Source: Undaria pinnatifida (taxonomy: Eukaryota; Sar; Phaeophyceae; Laminariales; Alariaceae). From it: a stretch of 64,000 nt of DNA. Shown one piece after another: positions 45,532 to 57,985 of this stretch. The DNA is taken from assembly GCA_012845835.1 (NCBI GenBank), contig JABAKD010000011.1, forward strand, positions 5,691,730-5,755,729, written 5' to 3'. The notes beneath the pieces were generated by a model that saw only the letters and a program-made list of their open reading frames with translations, had not been told where the DNA came from and searched no databases. The first letter of the stretch is position 1, and every line of letters starts with the position of its first letter. The position numbers were made by a program, and so were the translations under genes.

Positions 45532-47130
45532 ACCTGCCGTACACACAAAAAATAGCCGGCGGGTAGAACGGGCGAATTACCGACCGACGGGCAACACCGA
45601 CCAACGGGCGGTCACGATCGCCGTCGACGCATCCGGCTGACCAACTCAACTCCGATCGTTTCGTGTGCTTATAATCAACCACATGATCATCAACAACAAC
45701 AACAAGAGCAACGACGACACCCCCCCCCTCCCTCCCCCAACGTGTCGTGCTCACTAAGAAAGTTTGGTCATGTCTAACAACGCGGTGTCAATAGTGCGTG
45801 ATACACATACCTCGTACTATTATTACCCCTCCTCCTGCTTGACAAGTCTGATTTTGCCGCGCTTTCAAGCGACCCAACAAAAACCATTATGTCATCGTTT
45901 TTTTTGCTGTTTATGCAAAGGATCCCTCATGATCGTTTGTTGTTACTTGTATGAGCTATGCACACCTTATAACTTTCGACGGCGTGAAAAACAACAGGCG
46001 TCCGTCGACCGGGACCCTCATTGCCAGCCTCCCTCGCGTACGTATGCCCGCCTTTTCATGTCACCCGACGACCGTATCTCCCAAAAAAACACAATTAAAA
46101 AGAAGATTGGGACGGACACACACCAACGCCCAACCACAGAAACGCAGTTTGGTCGGGGTAAGGTGGGGTTGTGTTGGGTTGTGTTGGGTTGTGTTGGGTT
46201 GGGTTGGGTTGAGACTTTCCTGCTTCCGAGCAAAGCACACAGTTGACGACAGTTGCAAATGGCCACCAGCACTCGCGAGTTAAAAGCGACAACACTCGTA
46301 AAGCAGCATGTGTTATCCAACGGATAAAACATCATGGTTTCGCTTATCTTTTCCCACCGATAAAGCACGACAGGCGCCCAAAACAAATTCAGGAAGCACT
46401 GAAAAGGAGACCCCCCCCCTCTCTCCACAACAGTAGCATTTATAACAAGAGTCCATGTTCTTTGGTAGTAAAATTGAAAAAAACGTCGCAGAGCCACCTC
46501 AACGATCTAATCAAGTCCGTGGTGTCACAGAACAATACACAGCAGCAGTGATATCAATAACAAGTTTTACCAATGGTCGAAACCGCTGTCGGACCGTAGA
46601 TAGATACAATACTGTACGCGTGCCCAGTCCTAAGAGCTACCAGGTACTGCGTTTTGTGGAGCTGAAGAGGCCCCCTCCAACCTTTTCGATACCCACACAC
46701 ACCAACCAACAAACGACATGAGTGACAACAAATCACGCCTCTACTGCAGGAAAACAGTGCGGCAGTATGCCTGCCGTATCGCCATGCTGCTCCCGTGGCG
46801 CACAGAGTTGCTTACCATGTACCACGCATGCGATCAATCCCGACGCACATCATTGCGACCACCCCAGCAGCTCGGGTTGCTTCGCGTGGTCCGATTGTGC
46901 AATCAAGTCACTTATTTTTCGATACTTTTTTTCCCTCTGAGAAGTGAAAGCTCCAAAGAGGATTACTCCTTGTAGCCCTATTAACTGCTGCTAAACGTAT
47001 CCCACATTAATTCCAAGTGTTATAAGAACCAAAGCGAGGGTCAATCAAAAAAAGTTCCAAAAGGATACGAACAAAGCTATAGCTACTGTACGGATGCATG
47101 TACCAACCAAGGATCCTCAGTGCCGGTATG
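45532..47130. other. Spacer S', second part, with longer TTGTGTTGGG array
   Basis: Matches 16,361-18,013. The array at 46,160-46,212 holds three TTGTGTTGGG units and two GGGTT steps, against about two units in S. Around 46,790-46,990 several small indels separate the copies. No gene called. Confidence 0.4.
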
Positions 47131-47269
47131 TGCACTATAGAGGGGAAGTACCGGCACTGTAGCGGCAACCCGCACTACTCCTCACACTGCCACTACTGGT
47201 TTTTCCTATATATGTGCCAAGCGATTTCACAGGCACTATAGCGGACAAGCGGCACTATAGAGAGACCGC
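47131..47269. mobile_element. CTATAG miniature element, copy B in S'
   Basis: Counterpart of 18,014-18,152 at the same site, slightly diverged (GAAGTACCGGCACTGTAGCGG in place of GAGTACCGGCTCTATAGCGG). Confidence 0.5.
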
Positions 47270-47952
47270 GGCTGTAGGTTACAACAACGACTATTACCAT
47301 TACTAATAGAACCGGGTGTGCGATAACGTTTAAAACACACCGGCTCCACTTCTCCCCCGCACCATCCCGAACCGAACCGTAAACGCCAACTTACGACAAA
47401 ACGGGAGGGGGGTGAAACACAAACGACGCCATCACAATACGTATCACAACAAGCCACGGACAGAGCCAAGGAATAACGGCCCGCTGATTTCGACCAAAAG
47501 AAAATGACCAAACAAAACCCGCACAACCCGCTATTCTTCACAAAACAAAAAAATAATGACACAAGACGAGATTGGCCGTGGTGGCAACATCCATCTACAG
47601 TAGTACGGTCTGGCTGCGAAAGCCTACCGTGAAGGAGAACGTTCCGCGTTCCTGTCCCTCAACGTGACGGTCAGCGGCCCCGTGGCATCGTTGGCGTCGG
47701 TGATAAGGTACAAGAAAACGTCCGGCCCGGCCGATATCCCCATGCCGATGAACCTGCGACACAGAAAAAAGCAAGGGTACGCCGGGTAACGAAGGCACCG
47801 GTCGGTACGGGACGGTAACCGTTTAGCCCGCCGCGCAGGTGGAAAATATTTTGGGTCTTTCCGAGAGACATATATGTATGGGAAAAGGTTCCCGTTTGCT
47901 TACCGCGGGACGGGAGTCCACGATTTCTTGGCGAGACGGGATCACGGAACGG

Positions 47953-48096
47953 GTCGGGACCTTAGTCGGGAAAACGGTCGGGACCATAGTCGGGAAAACG
48001 GTCGGGAACGCAGTCGGGAAATCGACTGGGAACGTAGTCGGGACATGGCCGGGAGATGCAGTCCGGAATGGTTGGGAACACGATCGGGAACGCGGG
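47953..48096. repeat. 12-bp tandem array, 12 units
   Basis: As at 18,838-18,957 but with two additional units (GTCGGGACCTTA and GTCGGGAAAACG) at the left end. Unit number changed by exactly 24 bp after the duplication. Confidence 0.7.
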
Positions 48097-48146
48097 CTGG
48101 AGACACTGGAGACAACGAACGGTGGAAAACAGGAAAGTGATGGTAC

Positions 48147-48318
48147 CGAGTGCTATTTGGCAATTGCGCTGTCACTTGTTGTGCCGTCTACGTACGTACG
48201 TACTGTATGGTATTATGCTACTGGTATATCATACCAGGCATGTACACACTGTTATTTATATACCTGGTATGCATACTACTATATATCATACATATCATAC
48301 ACGTAGCTTGTTTATCCA
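48147..48318. other. AT-rich insertion found only in S'
   Basis: About 172 bp lie between GATGGTACC and AATATCCCACTCGG, which are adjacent in S (19,002-19,017). It contains (GTAC)n and several copies of TACCAGGTA/TACCTGGTA-like palindromes. No clear inverted ends or target duplication. Confidence 0.5.
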
Positions 48319-48754
48319 ATATCCCACTCGGTCGGTAGAGTATTGTTCAGATCGTCAGTATTCAGGTGTTCGTTTTTGTGTAGGATTTAGAGGGGACGGT
48401 ATCAGGTACCCCCCTCTCCGCTGTCCGGAGGGTAGAAGTTGATAAACATTTGACGTGACGTGTCGGAAACTCTTTGTTTTCGCACCCCCAGCAGCTAGCT
48501 GACGTATTTTTCCATTTTGTACTGTATTAAAGTGTTTTGTTTTTTTTCCCGCTTTTTACAAAAATATACATTATACCAGGCATTACTGGTACAATTTTCG
48601 GAATTTGTACTTTTCGAAAAAGTTTCAAGCACTTAGTCTTATTTATCGACTCATATAGCTGAAAATATAAACTACAAAAAGCCTACAGGCTAGGGGGGGG
48701 AAGGGATTTAAAAGAAATGAAAAAAAAATGAAACGGAAACAATCTCTACATACT

Positions 48755-50290
48755 ATATTATAAAAAATGAAAATACACTCCAGATGTGAGATCGAAGATT
48801 TTGTCGAAACTCATCTTTGCAAGCTGTGTGTGATACTCCGATCGCGCGTGTTACGGGTTGTGTGTCCTCATCAAGGATATAGGTCGGCGACTCCCCTTGC
48901 AACTACAGTGTAGCTATCAGGGTCAACAGGGTGATGTTAGTCAGTCTGTGCGCGGAATCTATAAAACACGTTTCTGAGGGGGACAAAATCTGACAGCTGT
49001 GGAGGGAAATGTATCCGTTTATCCAGTGAATCCTGTAAGTCGAATAACCGATGAGGGGGGGGCGGAGTTTTGAAGGACGTGGGGGCCTGGTTTTGATCAA
49101 AACGGGGGCGGGAGAGGGGGAGCGGGGGGGAGGGGACGGGTGGGGCAGGTCAAATTGTGCGTGGAAACTATAAATCCTTCTTGTGGGGGAGGGGGGGGGA
49201 AATGTGCCGGGGGGGGGCGGGGCAGGGGGGGAGGGCCTTAGGTCGCATAGATGTAGGGGTTTGCTATACGCGTGGTGCGAGGTCTAGGCGATGGTACGGG
49301 TGGTGGGGAAGGAGGGGGCGTTGGGGGCGGGGGTGGGTAGGAATTGCAGCAGCGGCATGGACGGTTCTAAAACGATAACGAGGCGATATCCAGGGCGTGG
49401 AAGTGTTCATTACTCTGGCGGATTTCGATATTAGGTGGGGCGTTTGAGCAAGAGAAAGCGAGGAGAAAAGAAAAGAAAAGGTGGGGGCGGGGGGGGGGGG
49501 GGGGGGAGGGGTTTTCAAGGGTTTAGGTCACAAATAATATTAAAATACACTCCAGCTATGAGATCAAGCAATTGGTCGACACTGATCTTCGCAACATTTT
49601 GTGTGATCCTCCGATCGCGCGTATCAATCATATATGTCGTAGGGGCTTGCTATACGCGCGGTGCTGGGTCTAGGCGATCGTGCGGGGTGTGGGGAAGGAG
49701 GGGGCGTTGGAGGGGGGGAGGGGGGGAGGGGGGAGGGGGGATGAATGAAAGCTACGTCATGGATGGCTAGAAAGATATTGACGTGATACCAATTGCTTAG
49801 AAGTGTTTATTACTCTGGCCGATTTCGATTGTAAGTGGGGCGTTTGAACGAACTGGGCGGGGGAACAAAAGAGGGTGGGGGGGGCGGAGGGCGGAGATGA
49901 TTTGGAGCTACGGCATGGATAGCTAGATGGAAAATGAGATGATATCAGCCGGCTGGTAGTGTTTACTACTCTGGTAGATTTTGATTTCAGGTGGGGCGTT
50001 TGAACTAGAGGGATCGGGGGGGGGGGGGGGGGGGGAGGGGGGCGAGCATTTTAATATGTGCGCGGAAACTATAAACCCTTAAAGGGGACGAATGTGACGG
50101 TTGCAGCAAGAAGACACCCCTTTTTATCACCCGCCTGGTAATGTTTACTATTGTAGAAGGTTTGGTGTTACATGTAGTATGCAACCTAGTTCTTAGGTGT
50201 AGTAAACAACGTGTTAAAAGCTTCATAATTTGTTATTGTACATGGATCGAAAGATAGAATATTTCAATCGATAGGTACAATCATGTAGAT
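48755..50290. repeat. G-rich repeat block found only in S' (and partly at 33.3-34.2 kb)
   Basis: Inserted relative to S between about 19,415 and 19,425. Internal repeats: CTCAT-type units at 48,776 and 49,545; GGGGCTTGCTATACGCG-like at 49,259 and 49,647; and GTGTTTACTACTCTGG-like followed by GGTGGGGCGTTTGA at 49,402, 49,803 and 49,957. Many runs of five or more G on one strand (for example G19 at about 50,015-50,034) would allow G-quadruplexes. Non-coding. Confidence 0.65.
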
Positions 50291-50356
50291 ACCAGATACA
50301 TACCTGCAATATAGGCGTCTGCTGCATGCAGCTGTTGCATGCAAACACAGTTCAAT

Positions 50357-50711
50357 GTACCGTTTTTCACCTGCAAAAAAGTCTAAATCGAGGGGCGGTG
50401 CTGCTGTGGCGGTGAGTGGAGGTTCTCAGGTGGAGGATTCGGAGGGAGGGTGGTCGGTTGTTGGAGCTAAAGGAAACCAGGATTGGCCCTGCCCTACCAG
50501 ATCGCAGTTTCCGTAAGATGACCGCGAATTCAAGCGTTTTTTTGCGAGGATGTGCCCCTCACAACCGCCGGTAGGGCAGGGCCAATCCTGGTTTCCTTCA
50601 CCTCCAACAACCGACCACTCTCCCTCTGAATCCTCCACCTGAGAGCCTCCACTCACCGCCACAGCAGCACCGCCCCTTGATTTAGACTTTTTCGCAGATG
50701 AAGAACGGCAA
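50357..50711. mobile_element. Inverted-repeat hairpin element with coding-like arms
   Basis: Arms 50,357-50,498 and 50,570-50,711 pair around a 71-nt loop. The inner 118 bp of each arm (50,381-50,498; 50,570-50,687) are about 94% identical. Direct repeats of a ~45-bp sequence (ACATACCTGCAAT with CTGCATGCAG) flank it at 50,300-50,346 and 50,719-50,765, and the single unoccupied version is in S at 19,432-19,480. Read inwards, both arms encode the same peptide (KKSKSRGGAAVAVSGG, QVEDSEG, WSVVG, NQDWPCPT). A transcript through it would form a long hairpin. Confidence 0.75.
50528..50701 (-). pseudogene. Gene fragment with degenerate RanBP2-like zinc finger
   Basis: Part of a 133-codon minus-strand frame (50,426-50,827). 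It reads SSAKKSKSRGG, a low-complexity Gly/Ser/Glu linker, then NQDWPCPTGGCEGHILAKKR. RanBP2-type fingers have the form W-x-C-x(2-4)-C-x(3)-N-x(6)-C-x(2)-C. The first half (W, C, P, GC) and the basic residues fit, but the Asn and the second Cys pair are missing, so it would not bind zinc normally. The arms differ at 6-7 bases, three of them silent third positions. Likely a captured piece of a host gene. Confidence in the domain is modest. Confidence 0.35.
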
Positions 50712-51459
50712 ATCACAGATACATACCTGCAATACAGGCGTCTGCTGCATGCAGCTGTTGCATCCAAACAAAGTTGAATAATCAATACAAGGGCTCCGCC
50801 GCTACGCTCCCGCAAGGAAGATTTCAACTAAATGTGAAGGGGGCAGAAAGAAGAGGCCCATGATTTAGTACAACTAGCGATTTGATAATGCCAAGAGGTA
50901 ATTGTGCGGAGCTGATTGCCCGGTCTGTGCTGCGCTGTACGTTGGCGATGTCACGTTCTGATCGGCAGTAGTACGGGTGTAATTGGCCAAGAAAAAATCG
51001 CGAAGAGGACCGGGATGGAGGACAAAATCAACGACGAAAGCAAAAAGACGAGTACACACACGTACTAGCTGTACCTGGTACTTCGCCTAATACCTGCTGC
51101 TCTTAATTTCTTCAAAAAGTCATCAGATTTTCCGATCCGAGAAAAAAGGATATTTGCTTATAAAACTCTTTTAACTCTTACGTACTTCCAAGTCGTTTCA
51201 ATTTCTTAAAGAAACGCCTATTACCGAGTACTCCGGCCTGCTTGACAAAATGCTCCCTAACCCCTCTAGAACCCCAACCCCCTCCCCATTACTAATTCCA
51301 AGTAATATGTCCCCAACAAAGGGTTTCCAGCTGCAAAAGGCGTAAGGGATCCCACGCGGCCTTTAAATGGGTACACCGCTATTTGTAACTCCTCATTACC
51401 TCTTCATTCCGAGAAATTTCCCGGGCGGTAGGGGCAAAGAGTATAGGGTTAGGGCTGTG
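50712..51459. other. Spacer S', third part
   Basis: Matches 19,432-20,160 after the hairpin insertion. Holds the second flanking repeat of the hairpin and the 61-codon minus-strand frame 50,874-51,059 (two residues different from S). Nothing else recognised. Confidence 0.4.
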
Positions 51460-51642
51460 TTAGCGTTTGCATGCTTCTACCTCTCCGGCCCCACGAACCT
51501 GGACAACGTCTCGGCCACTGGTTTTTCGGCGGTCAGCCTTCGGGGCCAGCTTGCTCTCCTTCTTGCCCCTGCCCCTCTCCCTTCGCTTCTTCGACTCAGA
51601 CAAACGCTTGCCTTCTGCTTCGTCGCCGTACATGTAGCACAA
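51460..51642 (-). CDS. Possible Lys/Arg-rich small frame, S' copy
   Basis: Counterpart of 20,164-20,346 with one Arg-to-Lys change; same length and same natural stop. See that entry for the basis. Equally weak as a gene call. Confidence 0.22.
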   Translation of the reverse strand: MCYMYGDEAEGKRLSESKKRRERGRGKKESKLAPKADRRKTSGRDVVQVRGAGEVEACKR

Positions 51643-52396
51643 CCTCGCTCACCCACGCTCGTCCCATCCTAATCCCCTCAACATGCCAACATGGAAAACA
51701 ACCAACCGAGGGGGGGGGGGTGAGAAAAAACAAAGTTACAGTAGGAAGAACAAAGAATACAAGGAAAACAAAAAACAAAAAACTCATCATATCATAAGAA
51801 AATACGAAATTGCGGAAACTAGCACATGCATATGGGCCAGAGAAAGGACGGACAGCCCTAGCTGTATATCGCTGCCTTGCAGTTTACCTACATGTTTCCC
51901 GCCTATACACTGCTGTAGCGTTGCCTTGATACTTAGTATGCGATGCGGTGCGATCCGGTGAGGTGCGACTGATCAGTGTCGTTCTAAGAAGCGAAAGATG
52001 GGTCGCGGTCGCTGACCAGTCGTCGTTTACAACTACAGTATGAACCGCACTCACACATGTTTTTTGGGGGGGGGAACTACTTGTATCAATACTTCAACGA
52101 AGAGTCGGATAATAATTACGATTTGCAAAGCGAAGCGAGGCGACTCAGGCCCCAACACGCGCACCCTATTTCGTTTGCGGCCGAACCAAATCACAACATT
52201 TCGGTCGCCGGCTGTCGGCCGTTTTTGTGGAAACCCTTTCCCAGGGTTGGAGAGGCTAACGTCATCTCAAAGAAATCGAGCGGGGTCGAAGACATGGCAA
52301 GACGAAAAGAAAAAGGACGAACAGGCAGACCGAATTTCCACGATCGCACAGCTAAAATAAGGCAATTTTAACGCTTGCAACAAAAACAATAAATAC

Positions 52397-52640
52397 CTGC
52401 TGGAGTCGGTAGCGTCAAAGTCGTACACGCCTTCTACCCCCTCCTCGGTCCGGGCCTCCCGGGCCCCTCGGGTCCCCCGGTCCCCGCTTCCACTCTTGCC
52501 CCCCCCCCCCCCCCCAACTCCCACCCCCACCCCCACCGCTGCCACCGTCCCAACCATTGCTACCGCCGCCGCCACTTCCTCGCGTCTCTCTTTCCATGCC
52601 TCCGCCCCGTTGGTCCTCGAGCGTCATCTTCGGAACCGCC
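52397..52640 (-). pseudogene. Gly-rich exon-like segment, S' copy, broken
   Basis: Begins MTLEDQRGGGMERETRG as in S. A C17 run (52,499-52,515, plus strand) replaces the interrupted C tracts of S and shifts the frame; the end (EEGVEGVYDFDATDSSR) and the donor-like CAG|GTATTT at 52,397 persist in the other frame. Either decay or a homopolymer sequencing error. Confidence 0.3.
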
Positions 52641-53794
52641 GCCTAAAGCAGAGGGTGGGCTGAAATCACTGCTCCTCACCGAAAGCGCACGACAACCTGA
52701 ATAAAACGGCCCCGGCCAACGGATTAGCAATAGCTTTGGATGTTCCGCCCCGTGGTCTATTCGGGCTGTTGGGCGGTGACGTGGATACGTACTGCTGTAG
52801 TCGTCTTTGAAGCCGTCACAGGTGGTCAAAATGGGGTATGGTTTCGGTCAAAATGGGGTATGGTTTCGGTCAAACGGGGTGAAAAAAGTGGCCAATTGGG
52901 GGGAGAGTAGATACATTTAGTAGGTACATGGGGTTATCCCCCCTCCGACATGTGGCCAAAAGAAGGGCTTCGTTTACCCCCTCGTGCGCCGCTGTCCCGT
53001 TAGGCCCAAGGACGTGCCCGAAACAAAAACAAAAACGTGTGTGCGTGCTTGGCGTGGGCTTCGGGCATCTCGCCAGGGCTTCGGAATTGCGTTTGAGGTC
53101 TGTTCGGGCTCGCGGGAGCACGTTCCGCGGGCGCGTTTTGACCCTACCCCAAATGGCGGTAAAAGCCGGGGGTATATCCCCAAATGACCATTCCCCTTTC
53201 TGTATTCAAGATAGTTGTTGTGGCCGACAAGGGCGCGCAAAAAAAAAACGACACCAAACGCCGAAATATTCAACTTCGAGCTCGAGACAAGAGGGGGTAC
53301 CTGGCACCGTCCCCGCCCCTGTACGCCTGAACAATAGGTACGTAAAACTTCGACTAGGGCAAGGTAGAGAACCACTTTCCCCTGCTTGACACAAGGCCTT
53401 CCATACGACTATAAAAACATCATATTGCTGTGCGGCCACTTGTAGGCCATACGGCGCTGTCCGCAGTTGCGGGGACTACAGCAGCAGTAGAGAGCGCTAT
53501 GATACAAAGAAGCTATGAGCTCGCCTGAAGGTGGACCAGACAGTCTTGGAGCCGCGTGGAACCGGTAGGCTTGGCTGAGTGAGCAATGCCTGAAGCAGGT
53601 CGAGAGGGAGGGGGATATTTCGTCGTCGTTGTGGAAACGACTTTGGCTTTGGCTCTGTCCTCCACGCTGAGCTTGCCGGGCAGCACGACCTCTCGCGGAG
53701 GAGAGTATCAACTTTGGAGGAACGCCATGGGCATTCCCTCTACTACTGAGGACCGGATGCTGTTTGTAGTGCTATATAACTAACGTGCGTGTGT
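52641..53794. other. Spacer S', last part before X
   Basis: Matches 21,454-22,548. It has a local tandem duplication of GGTCAAAATGGGGTATGGTTTC (about 52,826-52,870), single in S. No gene called. Confidence 0.4.
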
Positions 53795-55345
53795 CCTGGG
53801 CTACAATCTCACCGACTTCATATCTGTGTTCGTTTCGAGCGTGCGTGTTGTCGATATCGTGAACAGTTACGATGACAGTGTATTTATTCCTAGACACTAT
53901 CAATAGTAGTTGGCGAGGGGAGAGCACCGGAGATCTCTGTTACGAAGTCGGCGAGAATCAACTAACGAACTCGAAAGCATATCTTATGTTGATTAGACTA
54001 TAGCGCTGGAGGTACTGAGTCACGTGACCCAGCAGCGCAGTGGGTAGCGCTGTATGACCAACAGTTTCCGTTGCATTATGAGGCGTTTCTAGTGGGACGT
54101 ACGTATATTGCCAATATCCTGGAATCCTGGGACCTCCCCCAGCGATTAATAGTAGGAGAGATGTACTGCCCGTAGATACCGGTCTAGGACAGAGCCCTAT
54201 AAACAGATTGATAGAGCTCGTTTGCACTCTAAAAAACAGCTTCGAATTTCGCCCGAGCGTCACGTGTCATCTTGCCTCGTATACCAGCAGCAGACAGCAG
54301 GCACGCTGAATGATACACAGGACAGCAGTAAGAACGTACTGCTGCAGGCGAAGCATGTGCGTGTGGTCGACCGTGGCTGTGTGCTGCTGCCGTGCGCCTA
54401 TTGATAGCACTACTGTACCAGGTACAGCCACAACGTTGCAGTTTCGAGTTGTGCGATGTAGTTCGAGCGTAGATTACGGTGTCAAGGTACTGCGGTACAT
54501 GTCAGATGAGCCAAGGTGCCAGCGTGCAACCGCTGCATGCAAGAGGCAGGAATATGCAGGCCGCACCGCCCAGCATGCTCACTCCCATATCCATCTGTTT
54601 GGAAGAAGGAGACGACAGCAAGCGAAAACCAAAAGGCCCAGCCACAGCAGCAACGCCGAGCCGAGCTACCGTTTCGCTCAAGCCAAGACCTTCAAGGCCC
54701 GTTCTAATTTCGAATCGATTTTTTCAAAAGCACGTCTGCCGTCTGCCACCACAGCTACGTGACGTGACAGGTCAAGGTATGTATGATATGGTCACCAGAC
54801 TCGCATCGTGTCGCACGCACACCAACCACTGCTTGTGATTCGACAGATTTCTCGTGTGAAACCTACTTTGGCGTGTTCTCTTGTCTCACACGGCTTCGGT
54901 TCCTCCGACCAGACAACACGAAAACGATAGACCCAGCGTGCCCTTACTCGAGCACGGCTGTTGCAATGCACGGCACTGTAGCAACCTCAGCGCGAGTGGG
55001 CAGCACATAATACAGGTGCTCGTATAGAGAGCCCAACGATACAGCAGCGGTGAAGGTCTTCCGCAGGCATCTAGGAAGAAAAAAAGACATCAATCATGTT
55101 GGCGTTGGGAAATACGGCCCGACCTTTTCTCTCACTTTTTTCGCCATCTGTTCGTCAGGGGCCACTGGCTGCTCCACCCTAGCTTGAACCCCCAAGCGAC
55201 GAAACCCGTTCCATCTGCAACCTGATGCTGCTCGGTGATGTGGGCTGGCTCAGCTGTGCGCTAGTACACCAAGCCCCTCGTCCCTCAATCAACCCCTCAA
55301 AATATTTGAATAATAATGCCTCTGAAAACTAATACGAGAACTTCA
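53795..55345. repeat. Segment X copy 3 (precedes module copy 4)
   Basis: About 97% like 22,549-24,115. It carries the D-arm-like hairpin at 54,035-54,050. A ~30-nt shortening near 54,230 (CACTCTAAAAAACAGCTTCG in place of a longer string) breaks the minus-strand frame that is open in copy 1. Confidence 0.65.
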
Positions 55346-57985
55346 CAGTTTTTAGTTTCCCTGATTCCCTGAGTCCCTCAGCGGGAAGGACGGGGGGGTA
55401 AGGGGCATGAGCCCATAGCCTCAGGCTAGCCTCCGCATAACCGCCCCGCAACCGGAAAATGCGTCGTGGAACAGCAGTGTCACAGAGGGTCTAAACAAAT
55501 AACGGGGTGCCGACATCGCGCATCGTAGGTATGTTTGAGGCATTTCTGGCGTAAATTTGAGGACCTTTCGATAAATATACTAGAATGCCACACCATACGC
55601 CAGCCGCCGCGTATCCAAAAACGTAGTTGATCTCGTGCTGGCCGTCTGGCGAACTGCCTGCAGCTGGGCTACATTGCTGTATTGCTGGTGTGGCCAGATA
55701 TAGACACCTGGTGTTGTACCAACCTCGCATGGATGGAGATCCGGCAGATAAGACTCGCCCAACACCCCAGTAACTAGTAGTGGTCGAAAGCTGGAGGGCT
55801 GAAGGCTGGAGGAGGTGATTCTGTGTTATGTGTGGATTGATGGGATTCGGGCGAAACGGCACAAGTTATACAGCTTGACTTCCCGAAAACCGAAAACCGA
55901 ACCTGAAACCGAAAAATCACACAGCGATCACCGAACACAGACAACTCCGGGGCGAGTTCCGATGGGTTGGAAAGCCTCACAACTTGCAGATCGAGTAACC
56001 CGCACGCACAGCAATGGACTTGCACAGCAAGATCGACACACCCCAGCACCCAACGGCGAGGGGTCCTAACCGCAGAGGTCGTGCTATCTACAGTTCGTCT
56101 CCGCCAGACCGCAGCCACATCGCACGGGCAAGATCTTCGTCCCAAAAGGGAAAAACAGAAGCTCGGGAAACTTTTGAGGCACCTGTCGGGATCAGACGGA
56201 TCACGGACTCCGGCAATCCACCAGCCAGCCCAGCGTTACACACTCCGTCTATAGCCTATAGCCTACAGCCTTCCAGCACAGAACGCGGAGAATCGACAAG
56301 CAAAGATAGCACATCGGGCCTGCTCCGCTGTCCTTGCCGGGCCTTCCTTGATGTCGGAGTTTGGGCGCCTCTCCCTTTAAGAGCGGGAACAGCAATGTTT
56401 GATGTGAGCTTGGCTTTTCGTTGCTTGCGAGCTGCAGTCTCTTTTTTTTGTGACGACCCAGGCCGGAGCGTATTATGTGGTATCTTGATTCATAGAGAGT
56501 CTAACGGTTGCAGTTGCCGAGTACTAGCTAGGCTAATACAAGATGCCTGCACGTCACGGACAGCCCGTCGTTGACTTCGTCCGTCGCCGAGGGGAAGGAT
56601 TGAAATATTCAGGATCGGCGGTACCGTAGGCCGAGGGTGACGATGCCACCCCCATTTCCGCCCTGTGCTCATCAGCACGTCTGCAATTTTCATTTCCGTC
56701 ACGTATCATATCATAATGTAACAGGACGAAAGTCTATCATGAGACCGGATTCCATGCGGGAGGCTAAAGGGCTGGGTGCTCTCGAACAGCATGTACTATA
56801 CCTGTAGACCAAGTGCTGCTGCAGACATGTACGATAGGCTGGCCGACAGCCCTTGGATCGAGCGGGGGTACCGAGCAGCGTACGGGTAGCAAGTAGAGGT
56901 GTTACGCCGCCTGACGAACCCGCTCTCAGAATGAAAGTTGAGCTGTCGGTGGTGGTGTAGTGGTGTTCGTGTGCCTAAAGCTTTTCTGCGCTGCATTCGT
57001 ACTTACCGTACTGCTGTAGTACCAGGTCATACTACAGTAGCTCGTAGGCGCATGCGGGCATCGTTCGTTCGTTTTGGCGATGATGGCATGGGGATTTATG
57101 AACGAAAACATGTAACGTGTGCGGTTTCTGCAGTGCATACTGCATGCCGTCGTACTGTTGATTGAGAGCGTTTCATACCATCAAGTTTTCGTCTGAGAGG
57201 GGATCTCCAACAAGGACTTACCCGAAGGGCGGACGACTTGTGCCTCTCGTTGCTTCAAAATAGCTAGGGCTGAGCCGCTGCGTACAGAAGATAGTAGATG
57301 CCCCACAAAAAACAGCACGGTTGTGTCCAACGCACCTTGTACGTACGTGCCTGCACCTTGTTTAGAGCTCCAGGTCAAGACGACCGCTGACCCAGCAAGC
57401 GTTTGGCTGTTCTTGTTGTGTTGCTGTGACACACTCGGTCGGCAGGCACCGGACAGCCACCACGCGGAAGTTGGGGTCGCCTCGGGACACCATCCAGTGG
57501 ATGGCAGGTGAGGGAATGTTGTGGTCATCGCGGTATGGTATCATAGGGATCCCAACACACAATGATCGTCTCCCGCCACTGCTACAGTAGAAATACTTGG
57601 TGTGCGAACATCGGTGGGTTGTTGCGGGTGGTGGTTTCAAACGTCGATGCTCGCCTGCGCTTTACTGCTACGTTGATCCCGATGGACAGGAGAACGATCT
57701 TCCGACGAGCAGGCCTGAATCAAATCCAACCGCTTTCCGAGCTCTTAACCCGTCCCCATTATCATTACGAGTGTGGTACTTCCGCAATCGAATCGTAACA
57801 ACCCGTAGTCTGCTTGCGGCAACAACGTCGGCTGAATTCATTGATACCTGAACCTGCGCGGTCTACTACCTTACGCAGTATTTGTTGACAGTTTGCGTTT
57901 TTGATTGCCGTTAAACTCCGCATGTCGATATACCTCGTTTGCCGGCAGCCCCAACCAGAGCAACGAGGGCGTCAGGGGGGACGCG
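55346..57985 (+). repeat. Module M copy 4, non-coding leader
   Basis: Close copy of 24,116-26,762, including the stretch at about 57,170-57,310 shared only with copy 2. Small indels throughout. No gene. Confidence 0.65.
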
